Assembly: GCA_001874255.1 (NCBI GenBank) | Contig: MPDC01000016.1 | Location: 45,465 to 109,464, forward strand | Source: Alphaproteobacteria bacterium MedPE-SWcel | GTDB taxonomy: Bacteria > Pseudomonadota > Alphaproteobacteria > Rhodobacterales > Rhodobacteraceae | Length of the DNA: 64,000 bases | Direction of reading: 5' to 3' | Shown: positions 25,470 through 33,086 of the stretch, one piece after another | Layout of the letters: the number at the start of each line of letters is the position of its first letter | Position numbering within the stretch: the first letter of the stretch is position 1 | Notes under the pieces: generated by a model | Seen by the model: only the letters and a program-made list of their open reading frames with translations | Told to the model about the DNA's origin: nothing | The model's database searches: none | Program-made: the position numbers and the translations under genes

Positions 25470-25490
25470 GCACCGGGCGTAGCCCGGTGC
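25470..25490. repeat. Hairpin-rich intergenic element between ilvD and the sulfotransferase gene
   Basis: GCACCGGGC-GTA-GCCCGGTGC is a perfect 9-bp hairpin inside the 189-bp convergent gap. A second small hairpin, ATCATC-TTT-GATGAT, follows near 25509-25523, and then a GC-rich segment. The whole stretch looks like an interspersed intergenic repeat of the kind found in Rhodobacterales and may end transcription from both sides. That it recurs in the genome is inference from style only. Confidence 0.5.
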
Positions 25491-25560
25491 CACGCCCAAC
25501 CGAACAAGATCATCTTTGATGATTGCCGAGCGGGCGGGAGAGCCCCCTCCGCGACCTCGC

Positions 25561-26379
25561 TCACTCACCGAGCTTGGCATGCAGTTCGTCGAGGTCAATT
25601 TCGCCCGTTGGCATCTTGTTGCCGGGGTCCTCAGGATCGTATTTGAAAACGTCGAAATCGCGTTTGTACATCTCGTAGACCAGGTGCATTGACAGGTCAT
25701 CAAAATAGTCCGCAACCGGATGGGCCCGTTTCGGACCATGGCCTTCGCTCTCGTTGAACCGAGGAATCTTTGCAAGATCAACACCATGTGGCGTCTCAAT
25801 CGCATCGAGCACGTCCTGCATCCCCTCATTGAATGCCTCGGTCCAGATGACCTTGTCGTAGCGGCCTCCGTTCGCAATGAAGGTCGAGACATGGCCGGAT
25901 GTGGCCGACCAGTGAATATCCGGATCCATCGGGCGCCGAAACCGGACGGTGTCGCGGGCAAACAACAGGAACCGGCGAAAGCTCCTGATCTGGTCGAACT
26001 CCTGGCCGCCATCATCGCCGCCGACATCAATCCCGTATTCATAGGTCAACTGCGGCACCAGGTTTCCGCGATAGCGCCGACCGTTTCGCTGGATGCCGCA
26101 GATCTTGTCAAAGAATGAGCTGAGAATGCGCGTGTAGGGGTTGCGCACACAGGTGAACGCATAGGAGCCATGTCGCTGCACATTTGCCTCGATCAGGGGC
26201 TTGCTCTCGTCCTGGCCCCACTTGTGCAGCCCCTCTTTGGCGTCGTGAATGTCACCCTCGAAGAACCGGCCGTGATCTGAATAGAACATGATCTGGCCGA
26301 TGGTGGAGCAGGCGCATTTCGGCACCACACGGTAGACCACGCTTTGGCTCTCTGTCATCCAGGTGCCCGGAAATCCCAT
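25561..26379 (-). CDS. Carbohydrate sulfotransferase-like (Sulfotransfer_2 type) protein
   Basis: The 272-residue protein shows VVPKCACSTIGQIMFYSDHG, a 5'-phosphosulfate loop of PAPS-dependent sulfotransferases, and TCVRNPYTRILSSFFDKICG, the 3'-phosphate-binding motif, about 60 residues later. This matches the family that includes carbohydrate and heparan sulfate sulfotransferases, so a glycan acceptor is likely. The start at 26379 is moderately certain; ATG at 26358 is an alternative. It is divergent from a GT14 glycosyltransferase 138 bp away, which suggests a shared role in making a sulfated surface polysaccharide. Confidence 0.82.
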   Translation of the reverse strand: MGFPGTWMTESQSVVYRVVPKCACSTIGQIMFYSDHGRFFEGDIHDAKEGLHKWGQDESKPLIEANVQRHGSYAFTCVRNPYTRILSSFFDKICGIQRNGRRYRGNLVPQLTYEYGIDVGGDDGGQEFDQIRSFRRFLLFARDTVRFRRPMDPDIHWSATSGHVSTFIANGGRYDKVIWTEAFNEGMQDVLDAIETPHGVDLAKIPRFNESEGHGPKRAHPVADYFDDLSMHLVYEMYKRDFDVFKYDPEDPGNKMPTGEIDLDELHAKLGE

Positions 26380-26516
26380 CAATTCATGTCCCCTACTCGA
26401 CTCTTTTGCCCAGTTTGCCCGCTCAGACGGCAAATGCAAAACAATCTGGTTTATTCAGATGCCGATCCCCAGTATCAAGGAAACAATCCGAAAAAACAGG
26501 GGATTGCGTCCCGGAC

Positions 26517-28094
26517 ATGGCAAAGATCGCCTACATATTGCTCTGCCACAAGGATCCCGACGCGATCATAGAGCAAGCCACGCGTCTTACGGCAACCGGC
26601 GACTGCATGGCAATCCATTTCGATGCACGTGCCGGACAGGAGGACTATCGCGCCATCCGCGCCGCTCTGGCAGACAATCCCAACGTCACCTTCGCCAAAA
26701 ACCGGGTCAAATGCGGCTGGGGGGAGTGGTCGCTGGTGCGGGCCACGCTCAACACCCTGCAGGCGGCCGTCGCCGATTTCCCACGGGCCACTCATTTCTA
26801 CATGCTGTCCGGCAGTTGCATGGCCATCAAGACGGCCGAATACGCGCGTGATTTTCTCGACCGGCAGGACAAGGATTTCATCGAGAGTTACGACTATTTC
26901 GACAGCGACTGGATCAAGACCGGCATGAAGGAGGACCGGCTGATCTACCGGCACTACTTCAACGAGCGCACCCAGAAGCGCCGCTTTTACTTCTTTTATC
27001 AGCTGCAGAGGAAACTGGGGCTGGTGCGCGCGATCCCCACAGACATTCAAATCCAGATCGGCAGCCAATGGTGGTGCCTACGGCGGAATACGGCAGAAGC
27101 AATCCTCGATATGGTGCGGGCGCGGCGCGATATCGTGCGGTTCTTTTCCAGCACCTGGATACCGGATGAGACCTTTTTCCAAACGCTGGTCCGCCATTTG
27201 GTCCCAGAGGATCAAATCGAATGCCGCACGCTGACATTCCTGATGTTCAGCGACTACGGCATGCCGGTCACATTCTACAATGACCACTATGACTTGCTAC
27301 TCAGTCAGGATTTTCTGTTCGCCAGAAAAATCAGCCCCGATGCCAAAGTTCTGAAATCCCGGCTCGGTCGGCTCTACGCGGCTCGCAATGTCGAGTTCAA
27401 GATCTCGAACGAGGGGCGCAACCTGTTCAAATTCCTGTCCGAACGCGGCCGCACCGGAAAACGATTTGCGCCACGGTTCTGGGAAACCGAGAGCAGCCTG
27501 GGCCGCGAACGCGAGCTGCTGATTGTCACCAGCAAGAAGTGGCACGTGGCAAAAAGACTGCTGCATCAGATCCGCAAGCACACCGACATTCCCGCGATTG
27601 AGTACCTGTTCAACGAAGAGGACACTGCGCTGCCGGATCTTGGTGGCATCCAGCAGACCCTGGAAAAGCGCACGCGCCACCGGCGCGCATTGACACGAAT
27701 GCTGTTTGAGTATTTCGGGACCGACCGGCTGATCGTATGTATGGATCCCTCCGCCCTCGACCTGATGCATGATTTCTTTTCCGATCGCTCGCATACGCGG
27801 CTGCTGCGGATCGATTGCAGCTTTTCGGACGACTACCTGATCGGTCACGCGCTGCGCGTCGGGCTCGCAGGTGAACAGACCCCCCAAGCCACATTGGAGC
27901 GGCTGCTCCCCACTATCCGCAACGATATCAATAGCGAAGTGGACCAGATCCGCGATGCGGGTTTCGACCGTCACTGGGCGCTGCATGAGCAGGCGCCAAC
28001 CGCAGAAAATGCCGAGGCGATTTCGGCCTTTCTCGACGTGCCTCTCGATACCGCCGTGAAAATTGCCCGCGCGCGTCATCTGTTTTCCGACTGA
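26517..28094 (+). CDS. GT14 core-2/I-branching-type glycosyltransferase with long C-terminal extension
   Basis: The 525-residue protein begins MAKIAYILLCHKDPDAIIEQ and has the Branch (GT14) core in the first 260 residues: IHFDARAGQEDYRAI, KCGWGEWSLVRATLNTLQ, HFYMLSGSCMAIKT and WIPDETFFQTLVRH. Family enzymes are beta-1,6-N-acetylglucosaminyl- or protein xylosyltransferases. Residues 330-525 form a separate domain seen with this enzyme in Rhodobacterales; LLIVTSKKWHVAKRLLHQI and LLRIDCSFSDDYLIGHALR hint at a nucleotide- or PAPS-binding fold. The acceptor is unknown. It faces a sulfotransferase gene. Confidence 0.85.
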   Translation: MAKIAYILLCHKDPDAIIEQATRLTATGDCMAIHFDARAGQEDYRAIRAALADNPNVTFAKNRVKCGWGEWSLVRATLNTLQAAVADFPRATHFYMLSGSCMAIKTAEYARDFLDRQDKDFIESYDYFDSDWIKTGMKEDRLIYRHYFNERTQKRRFYFFYQLQRKLGLVRAIPTDIQIQIGSQWWCLRRNTAEAILDMVRARRDIVRFFSSTWIPDETFFQTLVRHLVPEDQIECRTLTFLMFSDYGMPVTFYNDHYDLLLSQDFLFARKISPDAKVLKSRLGRLYAARNVEFKISNEGRNLFKFLSERGRTGKRFAPRFWETESSLGRERELLIVTSKKWHVAKRLLHQIRKHTDIPAIEYLFNEEDTALPDLGGIQQTLEKRTRHRRALTRMLFEYFGTDRLIVCMDPSALDLMHDFFSDRSHTRLLRIDCSFSDDYLIGHALRVGLAGEQTPQATLERLLPTIRNDINSEVDQIRDAGFDRHWALHEQAPTAENAEAISAFLDVPLDTAVKIARARHLFSD

Positions 28095-28126
28095 CACAGC
28101 GCCCGTAACGCACAGCGCCCGTAACA
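28095..28126. repeat. Two tandem 16-bp units after the GT14 gene
   Basis: CACAGCGCCCGTAACG and CACAGCGCCCGTAACA follow directly on the stop codon of the glycosyltransferase gene, with a degenerate third start. They lie in a convergent gap and have no evident function. Confidence 0.7.
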
Positions 28127-28223
28127 CACAGCAGCCGGTCACAGCAGCCTGTTGCAGCAACCCGTCGCAGCAAGCGGCAATCGGCTCTGGGACCCAAATG
28201 TACCGGCTGTTCTCGACCGCCTG

Positions 28224-28865
28224 CTAGCGCGGACTGCGTCGAAACCAGCGCCGGACCCCGCGCGTTCGGTCCTCGATGGCGTCGCCTGCGGCATAGAACC
28301 CGTCTTCGACGTCCTCCATCAACGGATCAATGCGATTGCGTTTGAACCGCCGCAGACGGACAAAAATCGCCCAGAAGATTGCTGCCAGCAGGGACAGGAT
28401 CGTGATGCTGATCCAGTTCACCGGCTTGTCGTCGGGCCCCGAAGCCGGGGTGATCGAGACCGCATTGGGGAAGGCCGAGAAAAATTCATTGCGCCAGCCA
28501 TAGTGCCTGATGCGCACCCATTCGGGGTTTTCCTTCTTTGAAATCGCGTCGTTGGCCTCGGTAAAGAGGTTGGAAGTGCCGAACTTGAAATAGGGGGGCC
28601 AGCCCCAGCCTGTATCTTCGTTGCGATAGACGATGACCTTGCCATTGGGACGCACGGCCTGAATGAACTGCACGTCCCGATTTTCCAGCGTCGTGCTCTG
28701 CGTATCGGGGCTGGACCAGAAAATCCGCGTCCAATCGCCGAGATCCCGACGCTCGCCAAAGGTATCCACGATGCGCACCACATCGTTTTGCGGCAGGGTA
28801 TAGTGCAAAAAACCTCCGGCAAAGAGGCCAAAGATCAGAATGAAAAACCACTTCACATAGGCCAT
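28224..28865 (-). CDS. DUF1523 family membrane protein
   Basis: The 213-residue protein begins MAYVKWFFILIFGLFAGGFLHYTLPQND with one N-terminal transmembrane helix, and a second helix lies near residues 150-172. The central region (RNEDTGWGWPPYFKFGTSNL, VRIRHYGWRNEFFSAFPNA) is the conserved periplasmic part of DUF1523, a family found mainly in Rhodobacterales with no known function. The C-terminus is basic and rich in arginine. The ATG at 28865 follows AAGGGGG; the longer open frame upstream is not supported. Confidence 0.88.
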   Translation of the reverse strand: MAYVKWFFILIFGLFAGGFLHYTLPQNDVVRIVDTFGERRDLGDWTRIFWSSPDTQSTTLENRDVQFIQAVRPNGKVIVYRNEDTGWGWPPYFKFGTSNLFTEANDAISKKENPEWVRIRHYGWRNEFFSAFPNAVSITPASGPDDKPVNWISITILSLLAAIFWAIFVRLRRFKRNRIDPLMEDVEDGFYAAGDAIEDRTRGVRRWFRRSPR

Positions 28866-29032
28866 GATGCCCCCTTCACACTCCTGTATGCCCTGCAGCT
28901 GTCGCCCGCTCCCGCGCCCGCGCACCACGGAATTGCAAGCAGACCGCACAATGCACGTCATATATGACACCGGCACACGTTGGATGCAGCTCTCACGCGC
29001 GCCGGTCAAGACCTCGTTTCCGGCGGGGCGGC

Positions 29033-30241
29033 CTAGCCGACCACGTTGAACGTCGGGCCGTAGGGGTAACCCGTGATGTTTTCGCAGCCCTCTTCGGTAA
29101 TGATCAGGATGTCATGTTCGCGGTAGCCTCCCGCGCCGGGCTGGCCCTCGGCAATGGTCAGCATCGGCTCCATCGAGATCACCATTCCGGGCTCCAAGGC
29201 GGTATCGATGTCCTCGCGCAGCTCCAGCCCGGCCTCACGGCCATAGTAATGCGACAGGACCCCAAACGAGTGCCCATAGCCGAATGTCCGGTATTGCAGA
29301 AGATCGCGGCTTTCGAGAAACGCGTTGATTTCATGGGTAACCTCAGAGCAGGTACTGCCGGGTTTCAGCAAGGACATTCCGTATTCATGGGCCGCGACAT
29401 TGGCCTCCCAGATCTTCAGACTGGCCGCATCGACTTCCCCCACGAACAAGGTCCGCTCCAGCGCGGTATAGTAGCCGGAAATCATCGGAAACGTATTGAG
29501 GGACAGGATATCGCCGCGCTCCAGCTGTCGCGCGGTCACCGGATTGTGGGCTCCGTCGGTGTTGATGCCGGACTGAAACCAGACCCAGGTATCGCGGTAT
29601 TCCGCCTCGGGAAAGCGCCGGGCGATCTCCTCTTCCATCGCGTCACGCCCCGCCATGGCGATATCGATTTCCCGCAGACCGGGTTTGATGGCGTCGCGAA
29701 TGGCATAGCCACCGACATCCGCCACTGCCGCGCCCGCCCGGATCAGCGCAAGCTCGGCAGGTGATTTATGCAGTCTCTGGCGCATTGTCACCTCCGCGAG
29801 GTCGACCCTGCGCGACGGTTCAATCACGGCGTCCAGCTTGCCCGTCTGCAGGACCGTCAGATGGTCGCCCTCGAACCCGACCACACCACCGGTGCCGGTC
29901 ACCGATCGAATAGCGCGCCAGTAGTTGTCCCGCTGCCAGTCAGTATAGGTGATATTGTCGCAAAAGGATCGCCGCCACGGTTGCCCCGCATCAATGCCCG
30001 CGCTGATGGTCACGGCGTTGTCCTGCGTCACCACCAGCCCATAGGGGCGCCCGAAGGCACAGTAGGTAAAACCGCTATAATACGAGATATTGTGCATGGA
30101 GGTGAAGATTGCAGCCTCCACCCCGAGGTCTGACAGGCTCTGGCGCAGCAGAGCGAGGCGCGCTTCATATTCGGCGACGGCAAATTGCAGAGGCGCCTTT
30201 TCACCATTGTGAAAACGATAGAATTCAGGACGAGCGGTCAT
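29033..30241 (-). CDS. Creatinase (creatine amidinohydrolase), M24 pita-bread fold
   Basis: The 402-residue protein aligns in memory along its full length with Pseudomonas creatinase. It has YYSGFTYCAFGRPYGLVVT, YTDWQRDNYWRAI, FQSGINTDGAHNPVT with the catalytic histidine exactly at residue 232, and RTFGYGHSFGVLSHYYGRE. Creatinase splits creatine to sarcosine and urea without metal, and the metal ligands of M24 peptidases are indeed missing. An alpha/beta hydrolase and a semialdehyde dehydrogenase follow upstream, but no sarcosine oxidase is near. A related guanidino substrate is possible. Confidence 0.9.
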   Translation of the reverse strand: MTARPEFYRFHNGEKAPLQFAVAEYEARLALLRQSLSDLGVEAAIFTSMHNISYYSGFTYCAFGRPYGLVVTQDNAVTISAGIDAGQPWRRSFCDNITYTDWQRDNYWRAIRSVTGTGGVVGFEGDHLTVLQTGKLDAVIEPSRRVDLAEVTMRQRLHKSPAELALIRAGAAVADVGGYAIRDAIKPGLREIDIAMAGRDAMEEEIARRFPEAEYRDTWVWFQSGINTDGAHNPVTARQLERGDILSLNTFPMISGYYTALERTLFVGEVDAASLKIWEANVAAHEYGMSLLKPGSTCSEVTHEINAFLESRDLLQYRTFGYGHSFGVLSHYYGREAGLELREDIDTALEPGMVISMEPMLTIAEGQPGAGGYREHDILIITEEGCENITGYPYGPTFNVVG

Positions 30242-30424
30242 GCTGGACCTTCCTTTTTCAAAAGAAGTTCCCGGCGTTCAGGACTGTGTTGTGACAAAGA
30301 GCGCCCGTCTGCCGAACGGCAGTGCCGGAAGGCGACGCCATCGCCCCGCTCGTCAAGATATCATGCGCGAGAGGTCGATCGAGGGCAAGGCTCCACGGCC
30401 TGCCCTCCTTTTATTTCAGGGTCG

Positions 30425-31210
30425 CTAGCCTGTTATGATGGCAACCAGATCGCTCTCCGGATCGGCCAGTGGTTCGATCACGTTGAAGTGGTGTTTCTCA
30501 AGGGCAATGACATGGTCCGCCCCCCAGGCCTCGACCAGCCAGATCGCCTGGTCGAGAAAGGCCGGTCGCTCGGCCCCGCCGACCCAGACCGTGACATTGG
30601 CGCCATAGCGGTCTTTGGTCTCGGTCGGGCTTTCGGACCTGGCCTGATCAGCGTCCAATCCGAGGTCCTTGTTCATCGACGTCCGCAACAAAGGATGCAG
30701 ATTCGCCAAGGGTGAAATCGGTACGACCGTTCGGATGCGCTGCCCCACCTCCGGCGGCAATACGGCCGTATCGAGCATGCGTGCCACCAGATGACCGCCC
30801 GCCGAATGCCCTGCCAACGCAATCGGGCCTGCTATCTCAAGGGCGATCACCTGAACCGCCTGCGCTATCTGCCGTGTGATCTCGGCAATGGTGACCTCGG
30901 GACAAAGATCATACGAGGGCATGGCCACCGCCCAGCCTTGTTCCAGCGCTCCGACGGCCAGATGGGACCAGCTCGATTTGTCGAACTTCAGCCAGTACCC
31001 ACCATGCACAAACACGAACAGGCCTTTGGCAGGGCCTTCCGGCAGGAATAAATCAAACTTGTGGCGTGCGCCCGCTCCATAGGGGATATCAAGGCGCGCG
31101 CGCTCCTGCATCGAATTGCGAAAATCCCTGGCGGAGGCAGCCCACCGCGGAGGATAGTCCGCAGCCCCTTCTATATAGGCCCCGTTTGCATAGGCGTCAT
31201 CGAGTTCCAT
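30425..31210 (-). CDS. Alpha/beta hydrolase (kynurenine formamidase-like)
   Basis: The 261-residue protein has the oxyanion motif VFVHGGYW near residue 67, the nucleophile elbow LAGHSAGGHLVARM with serine near residue 135, and a C-terminal histidine in EKHHFNVIEPL. This layout resembles arylformamidase and carboxylesterase relatives. No other kynurenine pathway gene is adjacent. It is on the same strand as creatinase, 183 bp upstream of it, and divergent from the aldehyde dehydrogenase, so it may belong to a small nitrogen-compound catabolic cluster. Confidence 0.85.
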   Translation of the reverse strand: MELDDAYANGAYIEGAADYPPRWAASARDFRNSMQERARLDIPYGAGARHKFDLFLPEGPAKGLFVFVHGGYWLKFDKSSWSHLAVGALEQGWAVAMPSYDLCPEVTIAEITRQIAQAVQVIALEIAGPIALAGHSAGGHLVARMLDTAVLPPEVGQRIRTVVPISPLANLHPLLRTSMNKDLGLDADQARSESPTETKDRYGANVTVWVGGAERPAFLDQAIWLVEAWGADHVIALEKHHFNVIEPLADPESDLVAIITG

Positions 31211-31226
31211 GCCACTCCCTTAGACT

Positions 31227-31273
31227 GTTAGGCTTCTGGACTTACTACTGTCACTGGACAACATTAGGCCTAA
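31227..31273. promoter_or_regulatory. Palindromic operator candidate between the hydrolase and gabD-like genes
   Basis: A perfect palindrome TTAGGCCTAA lies at 31264-31273, and a matching half-site GTTAGGC lies at 31227-31233. They sit in the 103-bp divergent promoter region of the alpha/beta hydrolase and aldehyde dehydrogenase genes. No regulator gene is adjacent. Confidence 0.4.
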
Positions 31274-31313
31274 CTGCTTTGGATTTGCGAGACTCGAATT
31301 TGCGGAGGATACG

Positions 31314-32786
31314 ATGCTCGATGCAACAACTGATCTGAAATCGCTCTTGAAGGACCCGTCCCTTCTGGAGGCCCGCGCCTACATCAACGGCGCCTTTGCC
31401 GATGGCGAAGGCACCTTTGAGGTGACCAACCCCGCCCGCGGAGATGTGATCGCCGATGTGGCCGACATCAGCCGCATGCAGGCCCGCGACGCCATTGCGG
31501 CCGCAAATAGGGCGCAAAAAGACTGGGCCAAATGGACCGGCAAGGAACGTGCGGCCGTGTTGCGGAGATGGTTCGACCTGATGATGGCAAACCAGGAGGA
31601 TCTGGCAACCATCCTGACCGCCGAAATGGGCAAGCCGCTGGCCGAGGCGCGGGGAGAGATCGCATATGGTGCCTCCTTCATCGAGTTCTTTGCGGAAGAA
31701 GCCAAACGGATCTACGGCGAGACCATCCCCGGCCATCAGCGTGACAAGCGCATCACGGTGATGAAGCAACCCATTGGTGTTGCGGCGTCCATTACGCCGT
31801 GGAACTTCCCCAACGCCATGATCACCCGCAAGGCAGGTCCGGCCCTCGCAGCCGGCTGCGCGTTTGTCGCACGCCCGGCGACCGAGACGCCGCTGTCGGC
31901 CACCGCATTGGCCGTTCTGGCGGATCGCGCCGGCCTGCCCGCAGGCGTGTTCAGCGTCATTCCCGCCTCGGATGCCTCTGGCATAGGCAAGGAATTCTGC
32001 GAAAATCCGATCGTGCGCAAATTGACTTTTACCGGATCGACGAACGTGGGCCGGATCCTGTTGCGGCAGGCCGCGGATCAGGTGATGAAATGCTCGATGG
32101 AGCTGGGGGGCAACGCGCCTTTCATCGTATTTGACGACGCCGATCTCGATGCCGCCGTCGAAGGCGCCATCATGTGCAAGTTCCGCAACAACGGTCAGAC
32201 CTGCGTTTGCGCCAACCGGATCTACGTTCAGGCCGGTGTCTATGACGCATTCGCCGCAAAACTCAAGGCGGCGGTGGCGAAAATGACCGTTGGCGACGGG
32301 TTGAAAGACGATATTCAGTTCGGGCCGCTGATCAGCCAGAACGCCGTCGAAAAGGTCGTTTCTCATATCGCGGACGCGACGGACAAGGGGGCGGAAATCA
32401 TTCTCGGCGGCGCCCCCTCCGAGCTGGGCGGCACCTTTTTTCAGCCCACGATCGTGACCGGCGCGACCCCCGGCATGACCTTTGCACAGGAGGAAACCTT
32501 TGGCCCGCTGGCACCGCTCTTCAAATTCGAGAGCGAGGATGAGGTGATCGAGATGGCCAATGACACCATCTTTGGCCTCGCCTCCTATTTCTACGCCAAG
32601 GACCTGAGCCGTGTGTACAAGGTTTCCGAAGCTCTGGAATACGGGATTGTCGGCATCAACACCGGCATCATCTCAACCGAACTCGCGCCGTTTGGCGGTG
32701 TGAAACAATCCGGACTGGGCCGCGAAGGCAGCCATCACGGCATCGAGGACTACCTCGAAATGAAATACCTCTGCATGTCAGTCTGA
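31314..32786 (+). CDS. gabD: NAD(P)-dependent succinate-semialdehyde dehydrogenase
   Basis: The 490-residue protein is a full-length aldehyde dehydrogenase of the SSADH class. It has SITPWNFPNAMITRKAGPALAAG, the catalytic glutamate in MELGGNAPFIVFDDADLD, the catalytic cysteine in NNGQTCVCANRIYVQ and a C-terminal GGVKQSGLGREGSHHGIEDYLE. The doubled cysteine (CVC) is typical of GabD. It oxidises succinate semialdehyde to succinate in GABA breakdown, though related semialdehydes may also be used. It is divergent from the hydrolase-creatinase genes. A 12-bp tandem duplication straddles its stop codon. Confidence 0.93.
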   Translation: MLDATTDLKSLLKDPSLLEARAYINGAFADGEGTFEVTNPARGDVIADVADISRMQARDAIAAANRAQKDWAKWTGKERAAVLRRWFDLMMANQEDLATILTAEMGKPLAEARGEIAYGASFIEFFAEEAKRIYGETIPGHQRDKRITVMKQPIGVAASITPWNFPNAMITRKAGPALAAGCAFVARPATETPLSATALAVLADRAGLPAGVFSVIPASDASGIGKEFCENPIVRKLTFTGSTNVGRILLRQAADQVMKCSMELGGNAPFIVFDDADLDAAVEGAIMCKFRNNGQTCVCANRIYVQAGVYDAFAAKLKAAVAKMTVGDGLKDDIQFGPLISQNAVEKVVSHIADATDKGAEIILGGAPSELGGTFFQPTIVTGATPGMTFAQEETFGPLAPLFKFESEDEVIEMANDTIFGLASYFYAKDLSRVYKVSEALEYGIVGINTGIISTELAPFGGVKQSGLGREGSHHGIEDYLEMKYLCMSV

Positions 32787-32812
32787 CTGTCAGTCTGACG
32801 CGCATCAAGCCG

Positions 32813-32834
32813 GCGGCGGGGGCTCACCCGCCGC
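32813..32834 (+). terminator. GC-rich hairpin after the gabD gene
   Basis: GCGGCGGG, loop GGCTCA and CCCGCCGC form an 8-bp stem 27 bp after the gabD stop. Only a short T pair follows, so it is a possible but weak terminator. The rest of the 300-bp gap to the next gene holds no recognisable gene. Confidence 0.45.
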
Positions 32835-33086
32835 TTGGCGCCGGACCGATCGTGCCGCGCGCCGCATGTCTGGGCCGCCCTGCGCCCGGTGCCCGCGCGC
32901 AAAGCGCCCACAACCCCATCGCTCACACCGAAAATTGAGGCATGTCCGCCCCTCGCCCACAGATGGCGAGCGCGAAATCATGCGCCAGCAGCAAAGGCAT
33001 CATCAAATCTACACAAAGACGTCACATATTTTTTGCGTGCCGTCGGCAAGGCCAAAGCATTGGAACCAACCCAACAGGAGATCCCG

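Noticed and set aside
32774..32798. 12-bp tandem duplication at the gabD stop codon
   Set aside because: TGTCAGTCTGAC occurs twice across the stop; it is a simple slippage product with no effect on the protein and no regulatory position.
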